From Candidatus Moranbacteria bacterium CG_4_9_14_3_um_filter_45_14 (GTDB lineage Bacteria; Patescibacteriota; Minisyncoccia; Moranbacterales; UBA1568), in contig PFVP01000030.1 in the NCBI GenBank assembly GCA_002790675.1, forward strand, positions 1-11,474: 11,474 nt of DNA, written 5' to 3'. The notes under the pieces are model-generated. The model did no database searches, was not told where the DNA came from, and saw only the letters and a program-made list of their open reading frames with translations. Every line of letters starts with the position of its first letter. Position 1 is the stretch's first letter. Shown one piece after another: positions 1-6,280 of the stretch. The translations under genes and the position numbers were made by a program.

Positions 1-30
1 TGAATCAGGGTTCGATTCCCTGTGGCCACC
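1..30 (+). tRNA. tRNA-His, 3' part only (cut by window start)
   Basis: The first 30 bases form the 3' end of a tRNA. The T-stem is CAGGG (6-10) with CCCTG (18-22), the T-loop TTCGATT is at 11-17, the 3' acceptor strand TGGCCAC is at 23-29, and the discriminator is C at base 30. A C at position 73 is characteristic of bacterial tRNA-His, where it pairs with the extra G at -1; this is why I assign His. The anticodon lies outside the window, so identity is inferred. No CCA is encoded, since the next bases are CCT. A degenerate copy of this segment follows at 57-130. Confidence 0.7.
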
Positions 31-56
31 CCTTTGAGCACTTTCTGGATTTCGTA

Positions 57-130
57 TGAATCAAAGTTCCCCGCCTGCCGGACGGGCAGGCCTGCCTGCC
101 GACAGGCAGGGATTCTCTATGGCCACCCCT
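57..130 (+). repeat. decayed copy of the tRNA 3' end, interrupted by a hairpin repeat
   Basis: Bases 57-69 (TGAATCAAAGTTC) and 112-130 (ATTCTCTATGGCCACCCCT) match bases 1-13 and 15-33 of the tRNA 3' end with a few changes. About 41 bp are inserted exactly where the T-loop would be. The T-stem no longer pairs well (CAAAG against CTCTA), so this is not a working tRNA. I read it as a partial tandem duplication of the tRNA end that later received the hairpin element, or that was made together with it. Confidence 0.6.
71..110. repeat. double-hairpin palindromic repeat (CCTGCC/GGCAGG type)
   Basis: There are two adjacent GC-rich hairpins in an AT-rich setting. The first is GCCTGCC (73-79) pairing with GGCAGGC (85-91) around a 5-nt loop. 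The second is CCTGCCTG (91-98) pairing perfectly with CAGGCAGG (103-110) around CCGA. The two share one motif and sit head to tail. The base composition differs sharply from the surroundings, which suggests a dispersed REP/MITE-like repeat and not a local terminator, because no T-run follows. Whether it is repeated in the genome cannot be seen here. Confidence 0.65.
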
Positions 131-180
131 GTGGGTTTTATTTTATTCAAAACAGAGAATCAATTCAATCGAATTTTCCA

Positions 181-213
181 AAAAAACTCTCTTCGTTATG
201 AAGAGAGTTTTTT
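181..213. terminator. bidirectional rho-independent terminator
   Basis: A 14-bp perfect stem pairs 181-194 with 200-213 around the loop GTTAT. An A-run on one side and a T-run on the other let it work in both directions. On the plus strand it would end tRNA transcription. On the minus strand it would end the SIMPL gene, whose stop codon lies 25 bp away at 238-240. Confidence 0.8.
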
Positions 214-237
214 ATTCACAAATTTTCAATTGAATAT

Positions 238-1008
238 TTAATTCAGAATTTCGTACGTCAAATTTATATGCACCGTACCGGACTGAGTTCCCGATTCGAT
301 CACTGGAGGAGTAGCTAACTTCATATCAGTCGTAGCACCACCTAGACCGCCATAACCGACAGCAGTTTCCGGTGTGACAGCGGAATCTTCATAGAGCGAA
401 ACGAGTCTTCCAACACGAAAATTTCCAGCCTTGGCTATTTCCAGAGCTTTTTTCTGTGCTTTCGCTATAGCTTCCGTACGGGCTACCTGTCGTGCATCCG
501 TATCATCATCCACTGTGAAACTGATACCCGAAACGGTGTTCGCTCCTTTTTCTACGATGCCGGAAAGGATATCACCGATCGATCCGAGATTACGCACTTT
601 GATTGAGAGTGTCTGGGTGAGTGTATATCCGGAAATGACCGCAGGAGGACAAGCCATCCGTCCGTCACAAGGGAAATACGTGTAGCGTGGTGTCAAAGAA
701 TACTGACTTGTCTGCAAATCCTTCTTCTCTACACCCTGCTCACCCAAAAAAGCATTGATGGTGTTCATCTTTTCCACATTCTGTTCTTGAATCTCATCAA
801 CGTTTTTTCCTCCCTCCGTTACGACGCTCGCCGTAAATGTCGCTATATCGGTTGCTGTTTCCATTTTGGCTTCGCCGTCGACAGAAAATGTTTTGTTCGG
901 AAACGTCTGATCGACAGAACGTCCATATTGATAGACGTATACGACTGCCGAAAGAGCCAATACGATGAACGCGATACTTTTTATCTCTTTCATTTTATCT
1001 TCTATCAT
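238..1008 (-). CDS. SIMPL (DUF541/BP26-like) domain protein, N-terminally membrane-anchored
   Basis: The protein has one hydrophobic N-terminal segment (residues about 10-27) followed by a single extracytoplasmic SIMPL/DUF541 domain covering about 40-255. The domain shows the usual features: an SVDGEAKMETATDIATF-like entry, an early VQNVEKMN-type helix, and a late ARTEAIAKAQKKALEIAKA helix followed by a VNLTYE-like last strand (here HINLTYEIL). Family members are periplasmic or surface proteins of poorly defined role, some linked to stress. An alternative start at 993 (MKEIKS) has an AGAAG upstream and may be the real one; the start at 1008 has no clear Shine-Dalgarno. The gene stands alone and ends at the terminator at 181-213. 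Two cysteines (in YFPCDGRMACPP) could form a disulfide, which would fit with the DsbB encoded in this window; that link is speculative. Confidence 0.85.
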   Translation of the reverse strand: MIEDKMKEIKSIAFIVLALSAVVYVYQYGRSVDQTFPNKTFSVDGEAKMETATDIATFTASVVTEGGKNVDEIQEQNVEKMNTINAFLGEQGVEKKDLQTSQYSLTPRYTYFPCDGRMACPPAVISGYTLTQTLSIKVRNLGSIGDILSGIVEKGANTVSGISFTVDDDTDARQVARTEAIAKAQKKALEIAKAGNFRVGRLVSLYEDSAVTPETAVGYGGLGGATTDMKLATPPVIESGTQSGTVHINLTYEILN

Positions 1009-1394
1009 AATAAAGAAACAATTATCTCTCTTAAGATGATTTTTTATAATTCTGTCTTCAATCCTCTTTCTCCTAAAAAACTGCTAAACATAAATTTCTA
1101 CGATAAAATGATATCATAAAAATATCATTTCTACCAATTCATATTCTTATTGCCTTTCTTTCATTACCACAGGAGCTTGTTTCTCTCTCGATATACCAGA
1201 CACTCTAGCATGGTTCAACCTGATAAAAAACTTCATCATACTGCATACTGATTGTGTCTAACCTTGTAGTATTCCTCGTTTTTCGAAAGCTAAATTGGTA
1301 TCTATTTTCACCCCCCCCTTTTTTGAATTGTATCTCGAATCCTTTTTGATTGCTCACTTCCATACTCACAGACACTCCTTCAAAAGTATGTTCT
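1009..1394. other. non-coding AT-rich interval
   Basis: I see no convincing gene between the SIMPL start and the tRNA-Arg promoter. It holds a 9-bp inverted repeat (1106-1114 with 1122-1130, loop 7 nt) and a C8-T6 homopolymer tract at 1311-1324. Neither has a recognisable function. The SIMPL promoter must lie in the left part, but no clean -35/-10 pair is visible; a GATAAT-like hexamer on the minus strand near 1020-1026 is the best candidate. Confidence 0.5.
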
Positions 1395-1423
1395 TTGACG
1401 GAAAACTAAAAATAGGCTATAAA
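1395..1423 (+). promoter_or_regulatory. sigma70-type promoter of tRNA-Arg
   Basis: TTGACG (1395-1400) and TATAAA (1418-1423) are separated by 17 bp. Transcription should start near 1430, about 10 bases before the mature tRNA. Both boxes are close to consensus, as expected for a stable RNA gene. Confidence 0.75.
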
Positions 1424-1439
1424 AGGTAGGTGGTATTAT

Positions 1440-1516
1440 GCGCTCGTAGCTCAGTGGATTAGAGCATCTGGCTTCGAACCAGAGGGTCGGGGGTTCGATC
1501 CCCTCCGAGCGCACCA
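1440..1516 (+). tRNA. tRNA-Arg (anticodon TCG)
   Basis: This is a complete cloverleaf. The acceptor GCGCTCG (1440-1446) pairs perfectly with CGAGCGC (1506-1512), the discriminator is A (1513), and CCA is encoded at 1514-1516. The anticodon stem TCTGG/CCAGA encloses the loop CTTCGAA, which gives anticodon TCG at 1474-1476 for CGA codons. The T-arm is standard GGGGGTTCGATCCCC. Unlike the tRNA at the left edge, this one carries its own CCA. A promoter lies upstream and a terminator downstream, so it is a single-gene transcription unit. Confidence 0.97.
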
Positions 1517-1521
1517 ATGAA

Positions 1522-1565
1522 AAAACGTCAAGTGGCTATTTATATCACTTGACGTTTTCTTTTTT
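1522..1565 (+). terminator. rho-independent terminator after tRNA-Arg
   Basis: A 13-bp perfect stem (1522-1534 with 1546-1558, an AAAACGTCAAGTG inverted repeat) with an 11-nt loop is followed by a T-rich tail. It starts six bases after the CCA end. Confidence 0.85.
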
Positions 1566-1657
1566 CTCTCTTCTTAATATGGTATCCTCAAAGTAGAGAA
1601 AGGTTCAATAGAGACATCTTTTTCTTTCGTTTTTTAACAATTCACAAAGGAATGGGA

Positions 1658-2899
1658 ATGCCACTCTATCAACTGCATGAAACGCAACGTGTCCTCCTTG
1701 CTCCAATGGTAAGGATGGCAGATCTCTTCTTCACACTTTTGAGTAACCCATTATCACCTCTGTCCTATACCCCACTCTCGCGTCCAGCGTCAGCTGGTTA
1801 TGGGCTTTTCAAACGCATCGCCAAGGAATATACAAAACCAGATTGGGACATCCATACCGTACACACCGAAGGCGTCGATGTCACTGTTCAAGAACAAATG
1901 ATGATGCAGAAACCCTTCTGTCGGCTCATCTCTTTCAATCGATTTTCAGATGATGCTCGATCGTCAAAAAGAATGAACCATCAACCAATTGTCCTTCTGG
2001 TAGCACCTCTGTCAGGGCATCATGCCACACTCCTCCGCGAAACGGTAAGGGAATTACTGAAAGACCATCAAGTATACATCACCGACTGGATTGATGCTCG
2101 GATGATCCCTCTATGGATGGGGCCTTTCCATCTGAGCGACTATGTGGAATACATCCAAGAATTCATCCGCTTTATCGGTCCAGAGAAAACCAACATCATC
2201 TCAGTGTGTCAGCCAACAGTGCCAGTACTCGGTGCTCTTTCTTTGATGGCAACAGCTGGTGAATCTCTCCCTCGAAAAGTAATTATGATGGGGGGTCCGA
2301 TTGACCCGCGCAAAAGTCCTACAACAGTCAACAATTTGGCTACAACGCGAGCACTTTCTTGGTTTGAAGACAACGTCATCTACCGCGTGCCACTGTGCTA
2401 TCCCGGTATAGGACGACCCGTCTATCCGGGATTTCTCCAGCACGCCGGGTTCATCGCTATGAACCAGGAAAGACATATGCAGTCTCATTACGACTATTTC
2501 CTCAATCTTACTCGAGGCAATAGCGACGACGCAGCAGCTCATTGTCGTTTCTACGATGAATACAACGCCGTCCTCGATATACCGGCTGAGTACTATCTTG
2601 ACACCATCAAAACGGTATTTCAAGATTTTGCTCTTCCAAAAGGTATGTGGGAAGTCAATGGAAAACTCGTACGTCCACAAGACATCTCAAAAACTTCTCT
2701 TCTCACCATCGAAGGCAAGTACGACGACATCTCTGGATCTGGGCAAACTCGAGCCGCTCACAATCTGTGTACGAAAATACACGATAAAAACCGAGCTCAC
2801 CTTGATGTTGAAGCTGGACATTTTGGTATTTTCAGCGGTAGTCGCTGGCGCGAAGACGTGTACCCAGTTGTGAGAAACTTTATCTCCCAACGTTCCTGA
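1658..2899 (+). CDS. phaZ: intracellular-type polyhydroxyalkanoate depolymerase
   Basis: Hydrolyses intracellular poly(3-hydroxybutyrate) in characterised relatives. Length (413 aa) and layout match the PhaZ (TIGR01849-type) alpha/beta-hydrolase family. It has the N-terminal MPLYQLHETQR opening, PFCRL, the APLSGHHATLLRETV segment after the first core strand, YITDW, and the nucleophile elbow SVCQPTVP. The likely triad, counted from the upstream ATG at 1652, is Cys186, Asp358 (in EGKYDD) and His390 (in AGHFGIFSG). This matches the cysteine-nucleophile triad I recall for Ralstonia PhaZ1, including its spacing. No signal peptide, so it should be cytoplasmic. I prefer the ATG at 1658 because AAAGGA (1646-1651) lies six bases before it, whereas the ATG at 1652 touches that motif. 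It is a lone plus-strand gene between terminators, with no PHA synthase or phasin beside it. Such an enzyme is unexpected in a reduced CPR-type genome, and horizontal acquisition is possible. Confidence 0.88.
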   Translation: MPLYQLHETQRVLLAPMVRMADLFFTLLSNPLSPLSYTPLSRPASAGYGLFKRIAKEYTKPDWDIHTVHTEGVDVTVQEQMMMQKPFCRLISFNRFSDDARSSKRMNHQPIVLLVAPLSGHHATLLRETVRELLKDHQVYITDWIDARMIPLWMGPFHLSDYVEYIQEFIRFIGPEKTNIISVCQPTVPVLGALSLMATAGESLPRKVIMMGGPIDPRKSPTTVNNLATTRALSWFEDNVIYRVPLCYPGIGRPVYPGFLQHAGFIAMNQERHMQSHYDYFLNLTRGNSDDAAAHCRFYDEYNAVLDIPAEYYLDTIKTVFQDFALPKGMWEVNGKLVRPQDISKTSLLTIEGKYDDISGSGQTRAAHNLCTKIHDKNRAHLDVEAGHFGIFSGSRWREDVYPVVRNFISQRS

Positions 2900-2930
2900 A
2901 AATATCAGCAAAGAATGTCTCTACTGTTTT

Positions 2931-2957
2931 CCCCTTTCCTTATATCAGGCGAGGGGA
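2931..2957 (+). terminator. weak stem-loop after the PHA depolymerase gene
   Basis: CCCCT (2931-2935) pairs with AGGGG (2952-2956), with one more T-A pair outside. The loop is large (16 nt) and the downstream stretch is only moderately T-rich (ATTTCTTTT). It is a possible terminator but not a strong one. Confidence 0.3.
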
Positions 2958-2989
2958 TTTCTTTTGAAAAAATGAAAAATATTTCCATG

Positions 2990-3034
2990 AAAAAGACCTC
3001 CCTCAAATATTCCTAAGGAAGGCCTTCTCTTTTT
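2990..3034. terminator. imperfect convergent terminator between phaZ and the CDF gene
   Basis: AAAAAGA (2990-2996) pairs with TCTTTTT (3028-3034). Inside it, CCTCCC (2997-3002) pairs with GGAAGG (3017-3022), with a G-U wobble on the minus strand and a mismatch on the plus strand. A 5-nt bulge separates the two stems. It lies just after the stop of the minus-strand CDF gene and faces the convergent phaZ gene. Confidence 0.45.
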
Positions 3035-3035
3035 T

Positions 3036-3632
3036 TCAGCAATCAATTATTGTATTGTGTTCTCGCCATTCCATAACGATCCCATACATCTGATTGCCCA
3101 AAATGAAAATTATCAGAATCGGAACACCGACATCTACCAAACGCAAAAAATCTGTCTGATTGAACCACCGAGCGATAAGCGCACTCCCGATGACTGCCAG
3201 TGAAGAGATGAGATCGGTAAACGTATGTGCAATATTCGCCTTGAGTTTTTTATCTTCCTTCGGTTCCTCCAGATGGTGTGAATGACCGTGAGAATGCTCT
3301 ATCCCCAACTTCTTAAAGAATGCGTAAATAAACCAATTGACACCAAGTCCGAGAGTAGCCATTCCCAGAAGGAGATTGCCACGCAAAATGGTCGGTGTTC
3401 CCTGTGGCCACCGTTCTCCCGTCTCGACCAAAATGATAGTAATCGCAAAGATGAGGAAAAATACCATCGCTTTATCCGTATTCCTGTTCGTTACTCCAAT
3501 ATTGAAACGAGCAAGGAGGATAGCGAGCCAAATGCTTGAACCGGAGAAGCCTATTACATAGCCAATGGAACCAACCACCATATGCCAAGAATCACCCTTG
3601 AGAGGCAAGCTCCCTGTGAAATTACTCACCAA
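3036..3632 (-). CDS. cation diffusion facilitator (CDF) transporter, N-terminally broken
   Basis: CDF proteins export Zn2+ and similar ions in exchange for protons. Visible are the TM1 end and TM2 entry (FTGSLPLKGDSWHM, compare the family's TGSLALLADAxHM), TM3-TM4, a His-rich loop (HSHGHSHH, residues 113-120), a TM5 with intact HxxxD (His136, Asp140), and TM6. The soluble C-terminal domain is absent. In TM2 the second site-A residue, normally Asp in HMxxD, is Gly21. The open frame begins at a TTG, which is only a fallback. In the same frame directly upstream are the codons for FFFILTVVMAGI, then TAA at 3636-3638, then FLVSNFTGSL. TM1 therefore continues across a stop codon where CDF proteins often have Glu. 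The most economical reading is a gene inactivated by GAA to TAA. A functional short protein from the TTG or GTG start is less likely. See the upstream fragment at 3633-3781. Confidence 0.7.
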   Translation of the reverse strand: MVSNFTGSLPLKGDSWHMVVGSIGYVIGFSGSSIWLAILLARFNIGVTNRNTDKAMVFFLIFAITIILVETGERWPQGTPTILRGNLLLGMATLGLGVNWFIYAFFKKLGIEHSHGHSHHLEEPKEDKKLKANIAHTFTDLISSLAVIGSALIARWFNQTDFLRLVDVGVPILIIFILGNQMYGIVMEWREHNTIIDC

Positions 3633-3781
3633 AAATTAAATTCCTGCCATCACTACCGTCAGAATGAAGAAAAAACGTACGCGGAAGCTTTGCAATGATT
3701 ACATTCTCCGTACTTGGTACACTCTTGACACCAGACAAAATGTCCACCATTGATTACTTTCGAAAGAACTGAGCTCATCAT
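3633..3781 (-). pseudogene. probable original 5' end of the CDF gene (small CxxC segment plus TM1)
   Basis: An ATGATG at 3776-3781, preceded by GAGGA (3783-3787), opens a frame with two cysteine pairs (WCQECTKYGECNHC) that stops at TGA 3659-3661. Immediately before that stop there is a run of six T on the minus strand (3670-3675). One extra T there would fuse this segment in frame with TM1 of the CDF gene (FFFILTVVMAGI). So the CDF gene plausibly began here with a metal-binding-looking CxxC segment and has since suffered both a frameshift and the TAA at 3636-3638. Alternatively the 40-residue CxxC peptide is a separate small gene overlapping the CDF start. The same frame is open back to 3865, but only the 3781 or 3778 start has a ribosome-binding site. 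Confidence 0.45.
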
Positions 3782-3854
3782 TTCCTCATTAAAGGAAAAC
3801 GAAAAATGCTTTGATAGTGGTTTTTTTACCTTTTTTGTCAAGTTTACAAAAACC

Positions 3855-3879
3855 AAAAAAATCACCCTCAGATGATTTT
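3855..3879 (-). terminator. rho-independent terminator of the surface operon
   Basis: On the minus strand AAAATCATC (3879-3871) pairs with GGTGATTTT (3866-3858), a 9-bp stem with one T-G wobble and a 4-nt loop, running into a T7 tract. It lies 17 bp beyond the stop of the M23 peptidase gene. Confidence 0.7.
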
Positions 3880-3895
3880 CTAAAAAAATTCCTCT

Positions 3896-4429
3896 CTACG
3901 CAGATACCTTATTGTAGTTTGTAATAAATTCGCTTGGACTCTGCCACCATTCCGGCCGTGTCCGTTTTTCCCCTTCCTTCCAATAACCTGGCAACACCTC
4001 ATTCTTCCACGGACCGGTATAAATAGCAAAGTGTAAATGAGACTCCCAAAATCCATTCTCGGCAGTGTTGCTTTCTCCGACAAACCCGAGAGGTTCACCG
4101 AGCTCTACTTTATCATCGATACGCTTAAAACATACCCCAAGGTGGGCATAAATACTGTAAAAAACCTTTCGTGTCTTCGCCTGTTTATGACGAATGATGA
4201 TAATATGCCCCCAATTGCCCTTTTCTTTCGTTCCTGGGTGTAGAGCCGAATAGACCACTCTCCCACGTCCACAGGCTCGTACATCGGTGCCTGCGGGCAT
4301 TTCACAGTCTTCCCCGAGATGGAGACCCCACAAAACACCATCGTAGACAGAACGTTTCCCGAATGGCACTCCATTTACTTTGTACTGTTCAAGCGGAAAT
4401 ATGATTTCTGGAGTGGTAAGATGTGCCAT
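3896..4429 (-). CDS. M23-family zinc metallopeptidase without signal peptide
   Basis: LytM/M23 peptidases are Zn2+ endopeptidases that cut peptidoglycan cross-bridges, or are inactive scaffolds. Here the metal ligands are all present: HLGED (His37, Asp41) and HLHF (His131, His133), with the catalytic-site YAHL (His96). The active-site layout is thus that of an active enzyme. At 177 aa it is a bare catalytic domain with no SH3, LysM or coiled-coil module. It has no signal peptide or TM segment, so its route to the wall is not evident. The start at 4429 is supported by AAAGGA about nine bases upstream. It is the last gene of a probable operon, 38 bp after the small membrane protein gene and followed by a good terminator. 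The C-terminal tail (PGYWKEGEKRTRPEWW) is aromatic-rich and may bind the glycan; that is a guess. Confidence 0.88.
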   Translation of the reverse strand: MAHLTTPEIIFPLEQYKVNGVPFGKRSVYDGVLWGLHLGEDCEMPAGTDVRACGRGRVVYSALHPGTKEKGNWGHIIIIRHKQAKTRKVFYSIYAHLGVCFKRIDDKVELGEPLGFVGESNTAENGFWESHLHFAIYTGPWKNEVLPGYWKEGEKRTRPEWWQSPSEFITNYNKVSA

Positions 4430-4467
4430 ATAATTGTTTCCTTTCAGATATTTATTTTACCATAAAT

Positions 4468-4782
4468 TTACTTTTTTGTAAAGCCCTTTTCTCCATCCAG
4501 TTTCCGTACGAGATCACGCATCAACATCACGCTCACGAGCAGGAAAATAGCCCCCGATACCCTCAATCCTTTATCCCATAGCACCACGTTCAAAGTCTGA
4601 TTCGCATAAAAACTAAGAATCTCTGCTACTGTTAGGAATAATGCAGAAACAACGAAAAACTTATACGACAGATCCAATTCCTTCTCTACCCGCCACACTA
4701 TGCCCACGGAAAAAACAAGGATAAGCAGAAAAATTGCTACCGTTATTGAATCCATCCCCAAAAAAAGTATCTTCATATTCAT
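4468..4782 (-). CDS. small three-helix membrane protein, unknown function
   Basis: I do not recognise this 104-residue protein. Hydropathy shows three membrane segments at roughly 12-30, 40-60 and 68-88, with a basic C-terminal tail (MRDLVRKLDGEKGFTKK) that should be cytoplasmic. Its ATG overlaps the TGA of the upstream FN3/Ig-like gene in an ATGA arrangement (4779-4782), so the two are translationally coupled and probably act together. A GGGAGGG on the minus strand at 4787-4793 lies within the end of the preceding gene and serves as ribosome-binding site. A second in-frame ATG two codons later is possible. Confidence 0.7.
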   Translation of the reverse strand: MNMKILFLGMDSITVAIFLLILVFSVGIVWRVEKELDLSYKFFVVSALFLTVAEILSFYANQTLNVVLWDKGLRVSGAIFLLVSVMLMRDLVRKLDGEKGFTKK

Positions 4783-6194
4783 TTGGTTCCCTCCCTTCTC
4801 TTCGTTATGAAACCGGCGTTCATCAGTTGTCGTTCAGCGATATGCCGGAGTGCTTGCAAATACATTCCATACTCTCTCATAAACATAAAGAGCCAGAACA
4901 AAAGAAGTGTGAGCAGAGTCAAAACTATCCAGCCGAGATTATTCACGATTTCTGCATAGGTAATAAAGGCTCCACCGCCGAGATTAAGAAGCGGTACATC
5001 AAGTACCGTAAAGCCTTCTCTTCGACTCACATTCATCTGATCGAATGACACTTCTGTCTGCACAAAATACTTTCCCGAAGCGATAGATGCAGGGAGATCC
5101 AATTGTCTCTGTATCTCTGCTCCCCTTCGAAAGAGTTCTTCCATCGTGAGCGTTATGACGATATTTCCCTTGGAATCTATAATACTATAACGAACAGGAA
5201 TATTCGTATTGTGATATCTCGAATCGATATTCTTTATGAAGAGAAAGATATTCAAAGCTTCACCCTGAAAAATTTTCTTCTCACTATTACGGACTGACAA
5301 TGAGAAGTCTACCGGTGCCTTTACTTCTAACTCTCCGACAGAAGGTATGACCGTCTTCGCTGTCTTCTTTTCACTTGAACTATTCGAACCACTTGTGCCC
5401 GTATCTTTCTTTTTGATTTCAAATTGCAGAGAGGTGCTCACTTTCCGCGATGAATCATCCGGATCGATGGCTGTTACGGTGAATACTTGCGTGCCGAAAG
5501 CAAAATTGAGTGGAGGTTGCCACGAGAAATAACCATTGCTGTTCGCGGTGAATTCCGACAGAAAGCTCGACGGAGGACCGACAACGACCTGAATGATGGC
5601 ATTTTGTATATTGGTTGTTCCGGCAAATGTCGGACGCCGATCAAAGACGCGAGGGGTGCCACCATACGAATCCACACTGCGTGAATCGAATGAAGTGAGG
5701 GTGATTGTAGGAGTGACAATCGTTTCACAGACGGAGAGCGTGGTCATCGAAACGGGATCGGACACTGCGAAACCAGGCCCCATCGGACCCTGTGCTGTCA
5801 CGGTGTATTCATACGAAGTCCCGAGAGCTACAGCCGTATCGCTATACCCGGATGAGGAAATCCCCGTGACGAGAGGGAGTCCGTCACGATCGATATCATA
5901 CGTGTACGTGTTCGCATCATCCGCCCAGTCCAGTTCGAGAGAAAGAGTATTGGCGACACATTGCGCCGTAATGATCACGACAGGTTTCACCGGAACGTCG
6001 AGAACCGTCGCGGTGACAGCGATGACATCATCGGCTAGAGCGTGATATTTTTGACGCAAATCATAAGAAAGAAACCCGGGATCGAAAAATGCTACCAAAA
6101 AATAAGCACTTAAGGAAAACCCCGTGACAACCATATGCACTCGCATCAATTTTCTGAGCCATCTCCTCCGAACTTGTTTTCTGCCTTTTTCCAT
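4779..6194 (-). CDS. surface protein with fibronectin-III and Ig-like domains and two membrane anchors
   Basis: A very basic N-terminus (KGRKQVRRRWLRK) precedes a TM segment at about 18-37. Next comes a fibronectin type III-like domain (about 70-152; ELDWADDANTYTYDIDRDG, then GTSYEYTVTAQG), an Ig-like domain (about 157-262; RRPTFAGTTN, then GTQVFTVTAID), a Ser/Lys-rich linker (about 265-280), a further beta-rich region (about 285-405, with an NIPVRYSIIDSKGNIV strand), a second TM (about 415-438) and a basic cytoplasmic tail. The large middle part is predicted to be outside. Such proteins in CPR bacteria are usually adhesion or pilus-accessory candidates; the specific role is unknown. The ATG has no Shine-Dalgarno but lies seven bases after a perfect TATAAT, which suggests a leaderless mRNA. 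The gene is coupled to the small membrane protein and followed by the M23 peptidase. Confidence 0.8.
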   Translation of the reverse strand: MEKGRKQVRRRWLRKLMRVHMVVTGFSLSAYFLVAFFDPGFLSYDLRQKYHALADDVIAVTATVLDVPVKPVVIITAQCVANTLSLELDWADDANTYTYDIDRDGLPLVTGISSSGYSDTAVALGTSYEYTVTAQGPMGPGFAVSDPVSMTTLSVCETIVTPTITLTSFDSRSVDSYGGTPRVFDRRPTFAGTTNIQNAIIQVVVGPPSSFLSEFTANSNGYFSWQPPLNFAFGTQVFTVTAIDPDDSSRKVSTSLQFEIKKKDTGTSGSNSSSEKKTAKTVIPSVGELEVKAPVDFSLSVRNSEKKIFQGEALNIFLFIKNIDSRYHNTNIPVRYSIIDSKGNIVITLTMEELFRRGAEIQRQLDLPASIASGKYFVQTEVSFDQMNVSRREGFTVLDVPLLNLGGGAFITYAEIVNNLGWIVLTLLTLLLFWLFMFMREYGMYLQALRHIAERQLMNAGFITKRREGTK

Positions 6195-6201
6195 ATAATC
6201 T

Positions 6202-6207
6202 ATTATA
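6202..6207 (-). promoter_or_regulatory. -10 box for the FN3/Ig operon, probably giving a leaderless mRNA
   Basis: On the minus strand TATAAT (6207-6202) is followed by seven bases and then the ATG at 6194-6192, placing the expected transcription start on or next to the A of the start codon. No good -35 box is seen at 17-18 bp. There is no room for a ribosome-binding site. Confidence 0.55.
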
Positions 6208-6225
6208 CCACGGGATCACGGTGTA

Positions 6226-6262
6226 CAAAAAAGAAACACACATATAAAAATGCGTGTTTCTT
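6226..6262 (-). terminator. rho-independent terminator of the DUF378 gene
   Basis: AAGAAACAC pairs with GTGTTTCTT (6231-6239 with 6254-6262), extended by three inner pairs beyond one A-C mismatch. On the minus strand it runs straight into a T-run. It separates the DUF378 gene from the FN3 operon promoter. Confidence 0.75.
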
Positions 6263-6280
6263 CCATAAAAATACCGCTAT

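Noticed and set aside
56..241. Plus-strand open frame of 61 codons
   Set aside because: It runs through the tRNA remnant, the hairpin repeat and the terminator; its protein is low-complexity and has no family features.
2201..2680. Long minus-strand open frame of 159 codons inside phaZ
   Set aside because: The plus-strand PhaZ is a clear family match over the whole length; the antisense translation shows no domain.
3636..3661. Stop codon reassignment (as UGA to Gly in Gracilibacteria/SR1)
   Set aside because: The interrupting codon is TAA, and reading through the nearby TGA quickly meets other stops. Other genes in the window do not need readthrough.
3659..3865. Full 68-codon minus-strand frame as an independent gene
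   Set aside because: The upstream part (before 3781) has no ribosome-binding site and overlaps the terminator of the surface operon; only the part from 3781 is plausible, and it probably belongs to the broken CDF gene.
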